DNA from: Saxibacter everestensis
GTDB lineage: Bacteria > Actinomycetota > Actinomycetes > Actinomycetales > Brevibacteriaceae
Reading direction: 5' to 3'
DNA: 64,000 bases
NCBI RefSeq assembly: GCF_025787225.1
Contig: NZ_CP090958.1
Span: forward strand, 1,703,856 to 1,767,855
Shown here piece after piece: positions 10,022-20,725 of the stretch. A model generated the notes under the pieces. That model was given only the letters and a program-made list of their open reading frames with translations. It was not told the DNA's origin and searched no databases. Numbering within the stretch: position 1 is the stretch's first letter; every line of letters starts with the position of its first letter. The translations under genes were made by a program, and so were the position numbers.

Positions 10022-11546
10022 CACCCGTGCTGAGAACCCGTTACGGGATCCTCGGGATCGCCGGCTGCAACGAATCGCCGGCCCGTCCAGCCTGGTGATC
10101 TTCGGCGTGACCGGCGATCTCTCCCGTAAGAAGTTGCTTCCCGCCGTCTACGATCTGGCCAACCGCGGCCTGTTGCCGACCGGCTTCGCCCTGGTCGGCT
10201 TCGCACGACGGGACTGGGAAGACCAGGACTTCGCCCAGCTTGCCCACGATGCGATCAAGGAGTACTCCCGCACCCCGTTCCGTGAGGAGGTCTGGGCGCA
10301 ACTTGCAGAGGGAATCCGCTTTGTCCCCGGCGAGTTCGACGATCCGGAGGCCTTCGAACAGCTGCGTACCACCATCGAGGAGTTGGACGCGGTTCGCGGC
10401 ACCAACGGCAATCACGCCTTCTACCTCTCTGTTCCGCCGAAGTTCTTCGCCGTCGTCTGTGAGCAGCTGGCCAGCACGGGGCTCGCGGCGTCCACGGACG
10501 ACCAGTGGCGTCGCGTTGTAGTGGAGAAGCCATTCGGGCACGACCTCGCTTCCGCACAAGCCCTGAACGCCACGGTCGAACAGGTGTTTCCTGCTGATTC
10601 GGTATTCCGGATCGACCACTACCTGGGCAAGGAAACGGTCCAGAACATGCTGGCACTGCGGTTCGCCAACCAGCTCTGGGAGCCGATCTGGAATTCGAAC
10701 TACGTCGACCACGTGCAGATCACGATGGCTGAGGATATTGGCATCGGCGGCCGGGCTGGGTACTACGACGGCATCGGCGCGGCACGTGACGTCATCCAGA
10801 ATCACCTGCTGCAGTTGCTTGCGCTGACCGCGATGGAGGAACCGGTCTCCTTCTCGGCCCGCGACCTGCGTGCAGAGAAGGAGAAGATCCTTTCGGCGGT
10901 CAGGCTGCCCAAAGACCTGTCGGCAAGCACGGCACGCGGGCAGTACTCCTCCGGCTGGCAAGGCGGAACAAAGGTTGTTGGCTACCTCGAGGAAGACGGA
11001 ATCGACCCGGCCTCCACGACCGAAACCTACGCCGCCGTCCGGCTGGACATCGATACCCGGCGTTGGGCCGGCGTGCCGTTCTACCTCCGTGCCGGTAAAC
11101 GGCTGGGGCGACGGGTCACCGAGATTGCGATCGTGTTCAAGCGCGCACCACACCTGCCGTTCGAATCCACGGCGACGGAGGAACTTGGCCAGAACGCACT
11201 CGTGATCCGGGTTCAGCCGGATGAGGGCGTGACGATCCGGTTCGGATCGAAGGTGCCCGGAACCCAGATGGAGGTCCGTGACGTCACCATGGACTTCGGC
11301 TACGGCCATGCCTTCACCGAGGCGTCGCCCGAGGCGTATGAGCGGCTGATCCTCGACGTCCTGCTCGGAGAGCCGCCTCTTTTCCCACGACATGAAGAGG
11401 TCGAACTCTCGTGGAAGATCCTGGATCCGATTGAAAAGTACTGGGCCACGCTCGGCCAGCCCGAACAATACGGCCCCGGAACCTGGGGCCCGGCAAGCGC
11501 CGACGCCCTGATGGCAGCCGAGGGCCGGCACTGGAGGCGACCATGA
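10014..11546 (+). CDS. zwf: Glucose-6-phosphate 1-dehydrogenase
   Basis: First oxidative pentose-phosphate enzyme, producing 6-phosphogluconolactone and NAD(P)H. 510 residues. N-terminal dinucleotide motif GVTGDLSRKKLLPAVYDL, substrate-binding and catalytic RIDHYLGKETVQNML (near residues 201-215), VVVEKPFGHDL and FYLRAGKRL. The GTG start at 10014 overlaps the pgi stop; the stop overlaps opcA as ATGA. Pairing with OpcA is typical of actinobacteria and cyanobacteria, where OpcA aids assembly or activation. A 555-codon antisense frame opposite the gene is a codon-bias shadow. Confidence 0.97.
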   Translation: MTNTRAENPLRDPRDRRLQRIAGPSSLVIFGVTGDLSRKKLLPAVYDLANRGLLPTGFALVGFARRDWEDQDFAQLAHDAIKEYSRTPFREEVWAQLAEGIRFVPGEFDDPEAFEQLRTTIEELDAVRGTNGNHAFYLSVPPKFFAVVCEQLASTGLAASTDDQWRRVVVEKPFGHDLASAQALNATVEQVFPADSVFRIDHYLGKETVQNMLALRFANQLWEPIWNSNYVDHVQITMAEDIGIGGRAGYYDGIGAARDVIQNHLLQLLALTAMEEPVSFSARDLRAEKEKILSAVRLPKDLSASTARGQYSSGWQGGTKVVGYLEEDGIDPASTTETYAAVRLDIDTRRWAGVPFYLRAGKRLGRRVTEIAIVFKRAPHLPFESTATEELGQNALVIRVQPDEGVTIRFGSKVPGTQMEVRDVTMDFGYGHAFTEASPEAYERLILDVLLGEPPLFPRHEEVELSWKILDPIEKYWATLGQPEQYGPGTWGPASADALMAAEGRHWRRP

Positions 11547-12742
11547 TTGTCGATCTGCCAAGCACGAATGCCAGCAAGGTGTCCCGCGCGCTTGTCGACC
11601 TGCGCGAGCAGGGCGGCGCGGTAACCCTTGGCCGGGTGCTGACCCTGGTGATTCCGACTTCGGACCAGAACGCCGAGACCGCGATCGAGGCAGCCAACGA
11701 AGCGTCACGGGAACACCCGTGCCGAGTGATAGTCATCGGTTCGGGTAACCGTCGTGCCAGTGCGCGCCTCGATGCCCAGATCCGTCTGGGCGGCGATGCG
11801 GGCGCCTCGGAGGTCATCGTGCTCCGTGGCTACGGCCCGCTGGCAGATCCGGAAATTCAGGACGGCTTGGTGATGCCGTTGCTGCTTCCAGATGCTCCGG
11901 TAGTGGCCTGGTGGCCGGGAGCGGCGCCGCGGAAGGTTTCCGAGTCTCCGATTGGCCGGATCGCCCAGCGCAGGATTACCGACGCCGCGAACCAGCCTGC
12001 CCCGAAGAAGTTCCTGGAGCAGCTTGCCAAAAGCTATGCCGATGGCGACACCGACCTTGCGTGGACCCGGTTGACGCCGTGGCGCGCGCAGCTTGCCGCG
12101 GCACTCGACTTGCCGCCCTATGAACCGGTGAAATCAATCGTGGTCAAGGGCGCCGGTGACTCCCCGAGCACCGAGCTGCTGGCCGCCTGGCTTCAGCTCA
12201 GCCTCAAGGTTCCGGTCAGCCGGCAGACGGTCCCCGCCGCGGGAGGATCCGGTATCGCCGGAGTTCTGCTGAAGCGGGAGCATTCGTCTGTCGAGTTGCA
12301 TCGCCTGACGCCGACCACTGCCGAACTGAAGCAGCCGGGCCGGCCGAGCCAGGAGATTCCGTTGCCGCGCAGGAATCTGCGGGACTGCCTGGCCGAGGAA
12401 CTACGCCGACTGGACTCCGACGAGGTTTACGGTGAGGTGCTGCTCAGCGGCGCCAAGCCGACCCGACCGGCCGGGAAGCGGGGATCGCCTGCTGGCAAGG
12501 CTGGCAAGACTGGCTCTAGCAAGGCTGCCGCTGGTAAATCAGCTTCCGCGTCGAGCACGAAAGCCGCCGGAAAAGCTGCTGGCAAGACTGCCGGTAGCAA
12601 GTCTGCCGGCAGCAAATCTGCCGGTAGCAAGTCTCCCGCTCGCACCAGCGCCGCTGGCGAAACTGCCGACGGCGCGACGAAGGCCGCTCCGGCCCAGAAC
12701 AGTCCCGCCGGATCCGGCAGCACGGAAGCGGCAGCGCAGTGA
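11543..12742 (+). CDS. opcA: Glucose-6-phosphate dehydrogenase assembly protein OpcA, with Lys/Ala-rich tail
   Basis: Allosteric or assembly partner of Zwf. 399 residues; the first ~310 show the OpcA core (MIVDLPSTNASKVSRALVDL, then VMPLLLPDAPVVAWWPG and RRITDA). From about residue 315 it continues into an atypical low-complexity tail rich in Lys, Ala, Gly and Ser, with repeats AGKTAGSKSAGSKS. The tail resembles histone-H1-like or nucleoid-associated tails and is extra to the usual length of about 300-330. It is encoded partly by 15-bp tandem units. ATGA overlap with zwf, GTGA overlap with pgl. Whether the tail matters for Zwf is unknown. Confidence 0.93.
   Translation: MIVDLPSTNASKVSRALVDLREQGGAVTLGRVLTLVIPTSDQNAETAIEAANEASREHPCRVIVIGSGNRRASARLDAQIRLGGDAGASEVIVLRGYGPLADPEIQDGLVMPLLLPDAPVVAWWPGAAPRKVSESPIGRIAQRRITDAANQPAPKKFLEQLAKSYADGDTDLAWTRLTPWRAQLAAALDLPPYEPVKSIVVKGAGDSPSTELLAAWLQLSLKVPVSRQTVPAAGGSGIAGVLLKREHSSVELHRLTPTTAELKQPGRPSQEIPLPRRNLRDCLAEELRRLDSDEVYGEVLLSGAKPTRPAGKRGSPAGKAGKTGSSKAAAGKSASASSTKAAGKAAGKTAGSKSAGSKSAGSKSPARTSAAGETADGATKAAPAQNSPAGSGSTEAAAQ
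12593..12637 (+). repeat. 15-bp tandem units encoding GSKSA in the OpcA tail
   Basis: Three consecutive 15-bp units (12593-12607, 12608-12622, 12623-12637), for example ggtagcaagtctgcc, differ at one or two positions each. They encode Gly-Ser-Lys-Ser-Ala/Pro. Looser AGK/AAGK repeats extend the pattern upstream to about 12485. Confidence 0.85.
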
Positions 12743-13467
12743 CCGCCAGCCCGGTCATCGTCTCCTGCCAGGACCGTTCGGCGGTGGCACAGCGCGCTGC
12801 CGGTGACCTGATAGCGCATATCGAAGGCGTCCCTGCCGGCACTGCGGTACATATCGCCGTGACCGGCGGTGGCGTCGGGATAGCGACCTTGGCCGAATTG
12901 GCGAAGAGCCCGCGGCTAGCGGAGGCTTCCCCAGGTCGTGTGCATCTATGGTTCAGCGACGAACGGTACGTGGACGCGGGCAGCCAGGATCGCAATGACA
13001 TTCAGGCAGCAGCGACTTGGGGTCCAGGGTTTGTCATTCCGGAGGCGAACATCCACCGAGTGGCGGGCGCCGATAGCGGTCTGAGTGCCGAGGCTGCCGC
13101 CACTAACTACGAGACCGAGATCGGCCGTGCGAAAGCCGCCTTTGACGTCGTATTGCTGGGGATGGGTCCGGATGGGCATGTTGCCTCGTTGTTTCCCGGG
13201 CATCCCGGGGTCAGCGACAAGCGCACCGGGGTGATCGCCGTGCACGACTCCCCCAAGCCACCGCCTGACCGGGTTTCGTTCACCATGCCGCTGATCCGGT
13301 CGTCGGACCGGGTGTGGGTCATTGCCTCAGGCGCCGAAAAGGCGCCAGCGGTCAAAGCGGCGCTCAGTCCGGCATCGACCGCCGAGGACGTCCCCGCGTC
13401 CGCCGCGCGCGGACAGTTGGAATCCCGGTTCTACCTCGATACCGAAAGCTCCAGCCTGCTGGACTAA
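12739..13467 (+). CDS. pgl: 6-phosphogluconolactonase
   Basis: Hydrolyses 6-phosphogluconolactone made by Zwf. 242 residues, DevB/NagB-like fold. Motifs: VTGGGVGIATL (residues 34-44), WFSDERYV (substrate site), LLGMGPDGHVASLFPGHP with the catalytic histidine, and VTMPLIRSSDRVW-type strand (here FTMPLIRSSDRVW). The GTG start overlaps the opcA stop. It is the last gene of the tkt-pgl operon; a hairpin follows five bases after the stop. Confidence 0.96.
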   Translation: MTASPVIVSCQDRSAVAQRAAGDLIAHIEGVPAGTAVHIAVTGGGVGIATLAELAKSPRLAEASPGRVHLWFSDERYVDAGSQDRNDIQAAATWGPGFVIPEANIHRVAGADSGLSAEAAATNYETEIGRAKAAFDVVLLGMGPDGHVASLFPGHPGVSDKRTGVIAVHDSPKPPPDRVSFTMPLIRSSDRVWVIASGAEKAPAVKAALSPASTAEDVPASAARGQLESRFYLDTESSSLLD

Positions 13468-13471
13468 GCGT

Positions 13472-13491
13472 GCGTCGTTTACACACGACGC
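13472..13491 (+). terminator. Hairpin after pgl
   Basis: Perfect 7-bp stem gcgtcgt / acgacgc with a six-base loop, starting five bases after the pgl stop. There is no T-run, as is common for actinobacterial terminators. Probable end of the pentose-phosphate operon. Confidence 0.6.
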
Positions 13492-13630
13492 CCCACCCAC
13501 GGGAGAGGCTTGGAGCCCCAGTATCGACTACTAAGCCTCCCAACGGCCCGCGGAGCCTGCTCGAGCAGCCAACCCCAAGGCCCGAGCGACGCGAACAACA
13601 AGCGAGTTACCTACTGCGCGGGTACGAAAA

Positions 13631-13667
13631 AGCGCGAGCCCGCTGAGTGAATCAGCAGGCTCGCGCT
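13631..13667 (-). terminator. Rho-independent terminator of secG
   Basis: A 16-bp stem (13631-13646 with 13652-13667, one G-U-type mismatch) with loop gtgaa. On the minus strand it is followed by a T-run (complement of aaaaa at 13627-13631). It lies 15 bp beyond the secG stop and closes that convergent transcript. Confidence 0.85.
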
Positions 13668-13681
13668 TCAGTCGCGGGGAT

Positions 13682-13927
13682 CTATACGGTGAAGCGAATC
13701 ACCAGTCCCAAGGCGATGATCGTCGCACCCCAAATCACTGCGACAAGGGTGGTGAAGCGGTTCAAGTTCCGCTCGGCAACCCCTGAGGACCCCAGGTTGG
13801 AACTCATGCCACCACCGAACATATCGGACAGCCCGCCGCCCTTGCCCTTGTGCATCAAAATAAGCATAGTGAGGAACAGGCTGGTGAGCAGCAGGATGAC
13901 GAGCAGCACAACGTGCAGTACTTCCAC
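13682..13927 (-). CDS. secG: Preprotein translocase subunit SecG
   Basis: Small membrane subunit of the SecYEG translocon that aids SecA-driven export. 81 residues with two transmembrane helices (about 4-24 and 58-78) joined by a Gly-rich cytoplasmic loop containing HKGKGGGLSDMFGG, the SecG signature, and the conserved RNLNRFT before helix two. The ATG is preceded by GGAAT-like sequence. Location next to tpiA-pgk-gap is the standard actinobacterial arrangement. An efficient terminator follows. Confidence 0.96.
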   Translation of the reverse strand: MEVLHVVLLVILLLTSLFLTMLILMHKGKGGGLSDMFGGGMSSNLGSSGVAERNLNRFTTLVAVIWGATIIALGLVIRFTV

Positions 13928-14003
13928 GGAGATTCCTTAAAAATCGGGTTCATCGTCTATGCCGTGAACTATGGCCGGAGACAACCGAGTCACTAGTCTA
14001 GCG

Positions 14004-14801
14004 TTAAAGTCCGACCTGATGTTGCTGGAACCGGCAGATCGCGGCGAACTCTTTGGGATCGAGGCTTGCGCCGCCGACCAATGCGCCGTCCACATCCGGC
14101 TTTGCCATAATGCTGGCGACATTGGACGACTTCACCGAGCCACCGTACAGAACTCGGACCGACGCAGCGACATCCGCGGAGAACAGCTCGACGAGGGTGG
14201 ACCGAAGTGCCGCAGCAACCTCCTGTGCATCCTCAGGTGTCGCCACCTCACCGGTGCCGATCGCCCAGACGGGCTCATATGCCACTACGAGAGTTGCGGC
14301 CTGCTCAGCGGTGAGGTCACGTACGGCGGCCTTCAGCTGTCCGGTCGCATGCGCGACCTGGTCACCGGCCTGCCGTACCTCCAGGTTCTCGCCCAGACAG
14401 AGGATCGGCACCAGGCCGTGCCGGTAGGCGGCGGCCACTTTCGCCGCAACGACCTCGTCATTCTCGGCGTGGTACTCGCGTCGCTCGCTATGCCCCACGG
14501 TTACGTAGCTGCACCCGAGCTTGGCAAGGAACGCTCCGGAGGTGTCGCCGGTGTAGGCGCCGGAGTCCTTGGCGGATAGGTCCTGGGCACCGTAGCGAAG
14601 GTCGAGCTTGTCGCCCTGCACCAGTGTCTGCACGCTGCGGATGTCGGTAAACGGCGGCAACACGACGGCCTCAACCTGTGAGTAGTCGTGCTTGGCGTCC
14701 TGCAGGGTCCACGCCAGCTTCTGCACCGTGCTGATTGCCTGGATGTGATCCAGGTTCATCTTCCAGTTTCCCGCGATCAGGGGAATTCTCTTGTCTGCCA
14801 C
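14004..14801 (-). CDS. tpiA: Triosephosphate isomerase
   Basis: Interconverts dihydroxyacetone phosphate and glyceraldehyde-3-phosphate. 265 residues, TIM barrel. Visible: AGNWKMN with substrate Lys14, VGHSERR with the catalytic histidine near residue 100, [11 protein letters not shown] with the catalytic glutamate near 173, and the C-terminal phosphate loops YGGSVKSSN and ALVGGASL. The GTG start begins one base after the pgk stop, indicating coupling. Third glycolytic gene of a gap-pgk-tpiA set on the minus strand. Confidence 0.97.
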   Translation of the reverse strand: MADKRIPLIAGNWKMNLDHIQAISTVQKLAWTLQDAKHDYSQVEAVVLPPFTDIRSVQTLVQGDKLDLRYGAQDLSAKDSGAYTGDTSGAFLAKLGCSYVTVGHSERREYHAENDEVVAAKVAAAYRHGLVPILCLGENLEVRQAGDQVAHATGQLKAAVRDLTAEQAATLVVAYEPVWAIGTGEVATPEDAQEVAAALRSTLVELFSADVAASVRVLYGGSVKSSNVASIMAKPDVDGALVGGASLDPKEFAAICRFQQHQVGL

Positions 14802-14802
14802 G

Positions 14803-16029
14803 CTATTTCTCCAAAACTGTCAGTCCGGGCAATTCCTTGCCCTCGAGGTATTCGAGGCTTGCGCCGCCGCCGGTCGAGATGTGCCCGAAGTCGTCGTCTG
14901 CGAAGCCCAGGGCGCGAACAGCGGCGGCCGAGTCGCCCCCGCCGATGACGCACAGGCTACCGTCAGCCCGTTTCGTGAGCTCCGCACAAGCCGCTGCCAC
15001 GGCCTTGGTGCCTGCCGAGAACGCATCGAACTCGAAAACGCCCATCGGTCCGTTCCAAAACACTGTGTGTGCGGCCTCGATATGCCGGGCGAACCCCGCG
15101 GCAGACTCCGGTCCAATGTCCAGGCCGAGCGCCTCGGCTCCTGCGGCCGATCCCTCGAGATCGTCGGCAGGCCGGACCTCGTGACTGGCGTCGGCGGCAA
15201 AGGCGGAGGCCATCACGATGTCAGTCGGCAGGACCAGGTCTACGCCGCGCTTGGCAGCCTGGTCGATATAACCGCGCACCGTCTCGATCTGGTCGTCTTC
15301 CAGGAGGCTCTTGCCGACTTTGTGTCCGAGCGCGGCGAGGAAGGTGAAAACCATGCCGCCGCCGATCAGCAGAGCATCGGCCCGCTCAAGCAGATTGTCG
15401 ATCACCCCGAGTTTGTCGGAAGCCTTAGAGCCGCCGAGAACGACGACATACGGGCGGGGTGGGTCGCTGGTCAGACGTTGCAGCACCTCGACCTCGGACC
15501 TGACCAGGCCTCCGGCCGCATGGGGCAGCCGTTCGGCGATGTCGTACACGCTGGCTTGCTTGCGATGCACCACCCCGAATCCGTCGGAGACGTAGAAGTC
15601 CGCGAGCCGGGCCAGCTCATCCGCGAAGGCGCCACGTTCGGCGCCGTCTTTCGAGGTCTCCCCCGGGTTGAATCTCAGGTTCTCAAGCAGAACAACGTCG
15701 CCGTCGCTCATTGCCGCCACCGCCGCCTGTGCAGATTCCCCTACGGTGTCGTCGGCGAACACGACTTCCCGACCGATCGCTTCGGCCAACGGGGCAACAA
15801 TCGGCCGCAGCGAAAATTGCGGCTCCGACTCTCCCTTGGGGCGCCCCAGATGAGCCATCACAATAACCCTGGCGCCAGCATCCGCCAGCGCCTTGCATGT
15901 CGGAGCCGAGGCGTTGATCCGGCCCGGATCCGTGATCTTATCGCCATCAAGCGGCACGTTCAGGTCACTACGGACCAGAACCCTTTTGCCTTTCAGCTCG
16001 GCGGGGTCAGACAGAAAACTAATGCTCAC
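14803..16029 (-). CDS. pgk: Phosphoglycerate kinase
   Basis: Makes ATP from 1,3-bisphosphoglycerate. 408 residues in two Rossmann-like lobes. Motifs: [11 protein letters not shown] (residues about 20-30), [21 protein letters not shown], hinge and nucleotide lobe with [30 protein letters not shown], and GGGDSAAAV. The GTG start at 16029 (VSISFLSD...) lies about 90 bp after the gap stop, with a strong terminator-like hairpin between. tpiA follows after one base. Confidence 0.97.
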   Translation of the reverse strand: MSISFLSDPAELKGKRVLVRSDLNVPLDGDKITDPGRINASAPTCKALADAGARVIVMAHLGRPKGESEPQFSLRPIVAPLAEAIGREVVFADDTVGESAQAAVAAMSDGDVVLLENLRFNPGETSKDGAERGAFADELARLADFYVSDGFGVVHRKQASVYDIAERLPHAAGGLVRSEVEVLQRLTSDPPRPYVVVLGGSKASDKLGVIDNLLERADALLIGGGMVFTFLAALGHKVGKSLLEDDQIETVRGYIDQAAKRGVDLVLPTDIVMASAFAADASHEVRPADDLEGSAAGAEALGLDIGPESAAGFARHIEAAHTVFWNGPMGVFEFDAFSAGTKAVAAACAELTKRADGSLCVIGGGDSAAAVRALGFADDDFGHISTGGGASLEYLEGKELPGLTVLEK

Positions 16030-16057
16030 CGATCATCCGTTCGTAGGGAGTAAAAAG

Positions 16058-16087
16058 CCGGGGCGCACGACTCACGGTGCGCCCCGG
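16058..16087 (-). terminator. Strong hairpin with T-run between gap and pgk
   Basis: A perfect 11-bp GC-rich stem (16058-16068 with 16077-16087), loop of eight bases, followed on the minus strand by CTTTTT. It is a canonical intrinsic terminator 30 bp after the gap stop. It would make pgk-tpiA dependent on read-through or on an own promoter, giving excess gap mRNA. Confidence 0.85.
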
Positions 16088-16118
16088 GTACTGCTTTAAA
16101 CTTCGACGCCGCGGCGAT

Positions 16119-17327
<1,209 letters not shown>

Positions 17328-17420
17328 CTAGTGCGTTCGCGGCCCGGCAGCAGTAGCCGGGTATTAGCTGCGTCACATTCAGCCGTTTCGTGCGCCGACT
17401 GTTTCGTGCATCGCCAACGG

Positions 17421-17630
17421 CGTCCGGTTCGTGCGCCAGCCGTTTTGTGCACCAGCGTCCGGTTCGTGCGCCAGCCGTTTTGTGCACCAGCGTCCGGTTC
17501 GTGCGCCAGCCGTTTTGTGCACCAGCGTCCGGTTCGTGCGCCAGCCGTTTTGTGCACCAGCGTCCGGTTCGTGCGCCAGCCGTTTTGTGCACCAGCGTCC
17601 GGTTCGTGCGCCAGCCGTTTTGTGCACCGG
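17421..17630. repeat. 35-bp tandem array, six units, between sodA and gap
   Basis: Six head-to-tail 35-bp units start at 17421, 17456, 17491, 17526, 17561 and 17596. The first five are identical by eye and the sixth differs only near its end. Each begins cgtccggttcgtgcgccagc and contains ccgttttgtgcacc. Degenerate precursors occupy about 17380-17420. There are no unique spacers, so this is not CRISPR. The unit is not a multiple of three and lacks stops in several frames, producing spurious open frames on both strands. Confidence 0.95.
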
Positions 17631-17653
17631 CCGTACCAGTGGCCAGGAACGAC

Positions 17654-17697
17654 AAGAGGCGGAGACTTCGCACTGCTGTGCGACTTCTCCGCCTCTT
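17654..17697 (-). terminator. Hairpin downstream of sodA
   Basis: Long inverted repeat (17654-17672 with 17679-17697): a 12-bp and a 5-bp stem separated by a two-base mismatch, six-base loop. It lies 56 bp beyond the sodA stop on the minus strand. No T-run follows. Likely sodA terminator, placed between the gene and the 35-bp array. Confidence 0.65.
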
Positions 17698-17752
17698 CAC
17701 GGTGTGGAAGGAATCGGAAACCCGTTTAAGCTCCGATCACGGTGATTGGTGC

Positions 17753-18376
17753 TTAAGGAACAATTAGTCCCTGGGTCTGGCTGCGGGCAGCGGCGAGGCG
17801 CTCGGCGACATCGGCCCAGTTGACCACATTCCAGAACGCCTTGACGTAGTCAGCCTTCACGTTCTTGTACTGAAGGTAGAACGCATGCTCCCACATATCC
17901 AGGAGTAGCACGGGGACCTGTCCGAGTGGCACGTTGCCCTGCTGATCGAACAGCTGAACGATGTTCAGGCGCTGACCTAGGATGTCCCAGACCAACATTG
18001 ACCAGCCGGAGCCCTGGATACCGGTCGCATTTGCCTCGAACTGACCACGGAATCCATCGAACGAACCGAAAAACTCATCGATTGCCGCTGCGAGCTCACC
18101 GGTTGGCTCGCCGCCGCCCTCGGGGCTCAGGTTCTTCCAGAAAACGCTGTGGTTGACGTGGCCGCCGAGGTTGAACGCCAGGTTCTTTTCGAGCTGGTTG
18201 ATCGTGCCGAACGAGTTGTTGGCGCGCGCCTCTTCAAGCTGCTCTAGAGCTGTGTTCGCGCCGGCGACATACGTGGCGTGGTGCTTCGAATGGTGCAGCT
18301 CCATGATCGCGCCGGAGATGTGTGGTTCCAGAGCGCCGTAGTCGTACGAGAGCTCAGGCAGGGTGTATACACTCAC
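17753..18376 (-). CDS. sodA: Superoxide dismutase (Mn/Fe type)
   Basis: Dismutates superoxide. 207 residues from the GTG at 18376, which follows TAGGAGG closely; the frame runs on to 18415 without family similarity. Metal ligands predicted by homology: His28 (in ELHHSKHH), His76 (HVNHSVFW), Asp160 and His164 (LDMWEHAFY). [10 protein letters not shown] and [17 protein letters not shown] complete the C-terminal domain. Mn versus Fe use cannot be decided here. No signal peptide, so cytoplasmic. It is a single-gene unit with a hairpin and a 35-bp repeat array downstream. Confidence 0.96.
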   Translation of the reverse strand: MSVYTLPELSYDYGALEPHISGAIMELHHSKHHATYVAGANTALEQLEEARANNSFGTINQLEKNLAFNLGGHVNHSVFWKNLSPEGGGEPTGELAAAIDEFFGSFDGFRGQFEANATGIQGSGWSMLVWDILGQRLNIVQLFDQQGNVPLGQVPVLLLDMWEHAFYLQYKNVKADYVKAFWNVVNWADVAERLAAARSQTQGLIVP

Positions 18377-18604
18377 GAATCCTCCTAAAAGTTCCGTCGT
18401 GGCGGGGAGCACCACCGACGGTATGCAGATGCAGTTCTTACCTTACGCGTCGCCATTCAGGCCGAACAGGCAGCCCCAAAAGGCCCCCCGGCAGCGAAAC
18501 AACGACTCATCCAACCCTAGAACCTCAACATCGGTTCAGGTCAATGTCAGGGCGACGACGGCATGCGATCATCGGCACGAAAGGCCGCCGGCCGAACAAG
18601 GCGT

Positions 18605-19588
18605 TCAGTCCGCCTCAAGCATCTCCGGCGTCAGATTTGCTTCCGTGCCCGGTATCCCCTGGTCGGCCGCCTTCTTGTCGGCCATTGCGAGAAGACGGCG
18701 GATCCGGCCCGCGACGGCGTCCTTGGTCATCTGCGGATCGGCGAGCTGACCCAATTCCTCAAGGCTCGCCTGCTTGTGTTCCAGCCGCAGCGTGCCCGCA
18801 TAGCGCAAATGTTCCGGCACGTCGTGATCGAGGATTTCCAGGGCACGCTCGACCCTGGCGCCCGCGGCAACGGCGGCCCGCGCGGAGCGCCGCAGGTTGG
18901 CGTCGTCGAAATTCGCCAGCCGGTTCGCTGTGGCGCGAACCTCGCGCCGCATCCTGCGTTCCTCCCACGCCATCACCGCGTCATGAGCACCCATCCGGGT
19001 CAGCAGGGCGGCAATGGCATCGCCATCGCGGATCACCACGCGATCGACGCCGCGGACTTCGCGGGCCTTCGCGGGGATATCAAGACGACGTGCGGCTCCG
19101 ACCAGGGCAAGAGCCGCCTCAGGGCCGGGACAGGTCACCTCGAGCGCAGACGAGCGTCCCGGTTCGGTCAACGACCCGTGCGCCAGGAAGGCGCCGCGCC
19201 ACACAGCTTCGGCATCCGCGGTCGAACCGTTAACCACCTGGGAGGGCAACCCGCGAACCGGACGTCCTCTGTTGTCCAGCAGCCCGGTCTGCCGGGCCAG
19301 CGCCTCGCCTTCCCGTACCACCCGGACGACGTAGCGCTTGCCGCGCCGCAGCCCCGAAGCATTCATCACCAGTACGTCACTCGCGTGACCGAAGAGATCC
19401 TTGATCTCACTCCGGATCCTGCGAGCAGCCGAGCCGGTATCGAGTTCGGCCTCGACCACGATCCGGCCGGAAATAATGTGCAGCCCGCCAGCGAAGCGAA
19501 GAGTTGCGGAAACCTCGGCTTTTCGAGCGGATGCTCTGGTGACTTCGAATCGCGATAATTCGTCCTTCACCTGTGCTGTCAAAGCCAT
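18605..19588 (-). CDS. whiA: WhiA, sporulation/cell-division regulator family
   Basis: DNA-binding protein with a degenerate LAGLIDADG homing-endonuclease-like N-terminal domain and a C-terminal helix-turn-helix. 327 residues. N-terminus [16 protein letters not shown] and the LRFAGGLHI region are diagnostic; the C-terminal HTH covers [20 protein letters not shown]. In streptomycetes it controls sporulation septation; in non-sporulating Gram-positives it affects division and chromosome organisation. It lies in the conserved uvrC-rapZ-yvcK-whiA order, about 110 bp after yvcK. Confidence 0.95.
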   Translation of the reverse strand: MALTAQVKDELSRFEVTRASARKAEVSATLRFAGGLHIISGRIVVEAELDTGSAARRIRSEIKDLFGHASDVLVMNASGLRRGKRYVVRVVREGEALARQTGLLDNRGRPVRGLPSQVVNGSTADAEAVWRGAFLAHGSLTEPGRSSALEVTCPGPEAALALVGAARRLDIPAKAREVRGVDRVVIRDGDAIAALLTRMGAHDAVMAWEERRMRREVRATANRLANFDDANLRRSARAAVAAGARVERALEILDHDVPEHLRYAGTLRLEHKQASLEELGQLADPQMTKDAVAGRIRRLLAMADKKAADQGIPGTEANLTPEMLEAD

Positions 19589-19696
19589 CTAGGAAATCCT
19601 GCCGTCAGTCCGTTGTCTGCTGTGGGTAGCTGCCTGCTGCGTTATGCGCAGACCATGATTATGCCGCGATAGTGACGTCAGCGCCATCGAGGCCGG

Positions 19697-20725
19697 TCAC
19701 CACGCATCGTCGCTCAGCACGCCGGCGGTAATGAAAACATCACGGTAAGCCGCGGCCAGCCTCAGGCTGTCATGCTGTGCCCGTCCTCGTTTGGCCAGTG
19801 GCCTGCGGACCAGTTCAGCATCGAAAATGTCAGCTGATGCCTGGCCGAGGTCGTCCTCAAGGGCCGCCGCCTTCTGATCGACCAGTATGTAGTCGAAACG
19901 CAGTTTCGGCGCGTGGTGCGACAACGCTTCAAGGTGTCCCCGGACCGTCATGCCGGACGTCTCACCATCTGCCGAAATCAGATTCATGGTGAGACATTTC
20001 ACTGCCGACGATCCAACGATTGCCTCGGAAAGTTCGGGTACCAGCAGGTGCGGCATCACCGAGGTGTACCAGGAGCCGGGACCGAGGTTCAGTACATCGG
20101 CCGCGTGCACCGACTCGAGCGTCTCCGCCCTGGCCGGCGGATCGGCCGGATCCAGCCTGAGCTGGGTGACCACGCCTTCGGTGAGGGCGAGCTTCGACTG
20201 ACCGCGCACCAGCGTCAACCGGTCCGGATGCAGTCCGGCGACGTCAGCCTCGATTGCCAGCGGCACCGACGACATCGGTAGCACCCGGCCCTGGGCATCG
20301 AGCAGCCGTGCCATCCAGTCGAGGCCGTCGACGTGGTCCTGCAGCAGCTGCCAGAGGGCAGAAATCAGCAGGTTTCCAACCGAGTGGCCGTTCAGCGGCC
20401 CATCGCTCGTGAACCGGTGCTGGATGACGTCGCGCCAGGTGCGCCCCCACTCGCTGTCATCACAGAGCGCGGCAAGCGCCATTCTCAAATCTCCCGGGGG
20501 CAGGCCGCCCAGTTCCTGTCGTAGCCGGCCGGAGGAGCCTCCGTCGTCGGCGACGGTGACCACAGCGGTGAGCTTCTCCGTTATCAGGCGCAGGGCCGAC
20601 AGCGCGGCGTAGAGACCGTGCCCACCTCCGAAGGCAACAACTTTCGGTCCTGCAGCCTCATCGTGCTTCGGCGACAGGGACCGGCGGGGCACGGGATAGC
20701 CCGAACGGGTGCTGCCCGTCATCAT
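19697..20725 (-). CDS. yvcK: YvcK/CofD-like gluconeogenesis factor
   Basis: 342 residues. Nucleotide-sugar-binding Rossmann-like protein needed in Bacillus and mycobacteria for growth on gluconeogenic carbon and for normal cell envelope. Motifs: [10 protein letters not shown] (residues about 29-38), [31 protein letters not shown]-like [16 protein letters not shown], and [16 protein letters not shown]. The ATG overlaps the rapZ stop. The first ~25 residues are variable, so a later start is possible. Part of the conserved uvrC-rapZ-yvcK-whiA block. Confidence 0.94.
   Translation of the reverse strand: MMTGSTRSGYPVPRRSLSPKHDEAAGPKVVAFGGGHGLYAALSALRLITEKLTAVVTVADDGGSSGRLRQELGGLPPGDLRMALAALCDDSEWGRTWRDVIQHRFTSDGPLNGHSVGNLLISALWQLLQDHVDGLDWMARLLDAQGRVLPMSSVPLAIEADVAGLHPDRLTLVRGQSKLALTEGVVTQLRLDPADPPARAETLESVHAADVLNLGPGSWYTSVMPHLLVPELSEAIVGSSAVKCLTMNLISADGETSGMTVRGHLEALSHHAPKLRFDYILVDQKAAALEDDLGQASADIFDAELVRRPLAKRGRAQHDSLRLAAAYRDVFITAGVLSDDAW

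Noticed and set aside
10041-11708. 555-codon antisense frame opposite zwf
   Set aside because: Product of GC-rich third codon positions of zwf; composition unlike a real protein and no plausible start.
13314-13646. 110-codon gene between pgl and secG
   Set aside because: Overlaps the pgl end and two hairpins, with no ribosome-binding site; Arg/Pro-rich noise.
14791-16053. 420-codon antisense frame opposite pgk
   Set aside because: Codon-bias shadow of phosphoglycerate kinase.
17421-17630. CRISPR array
   Set aside because: The 35-bp units are directly joined with no unique spacers, and no cas genes are in the window.
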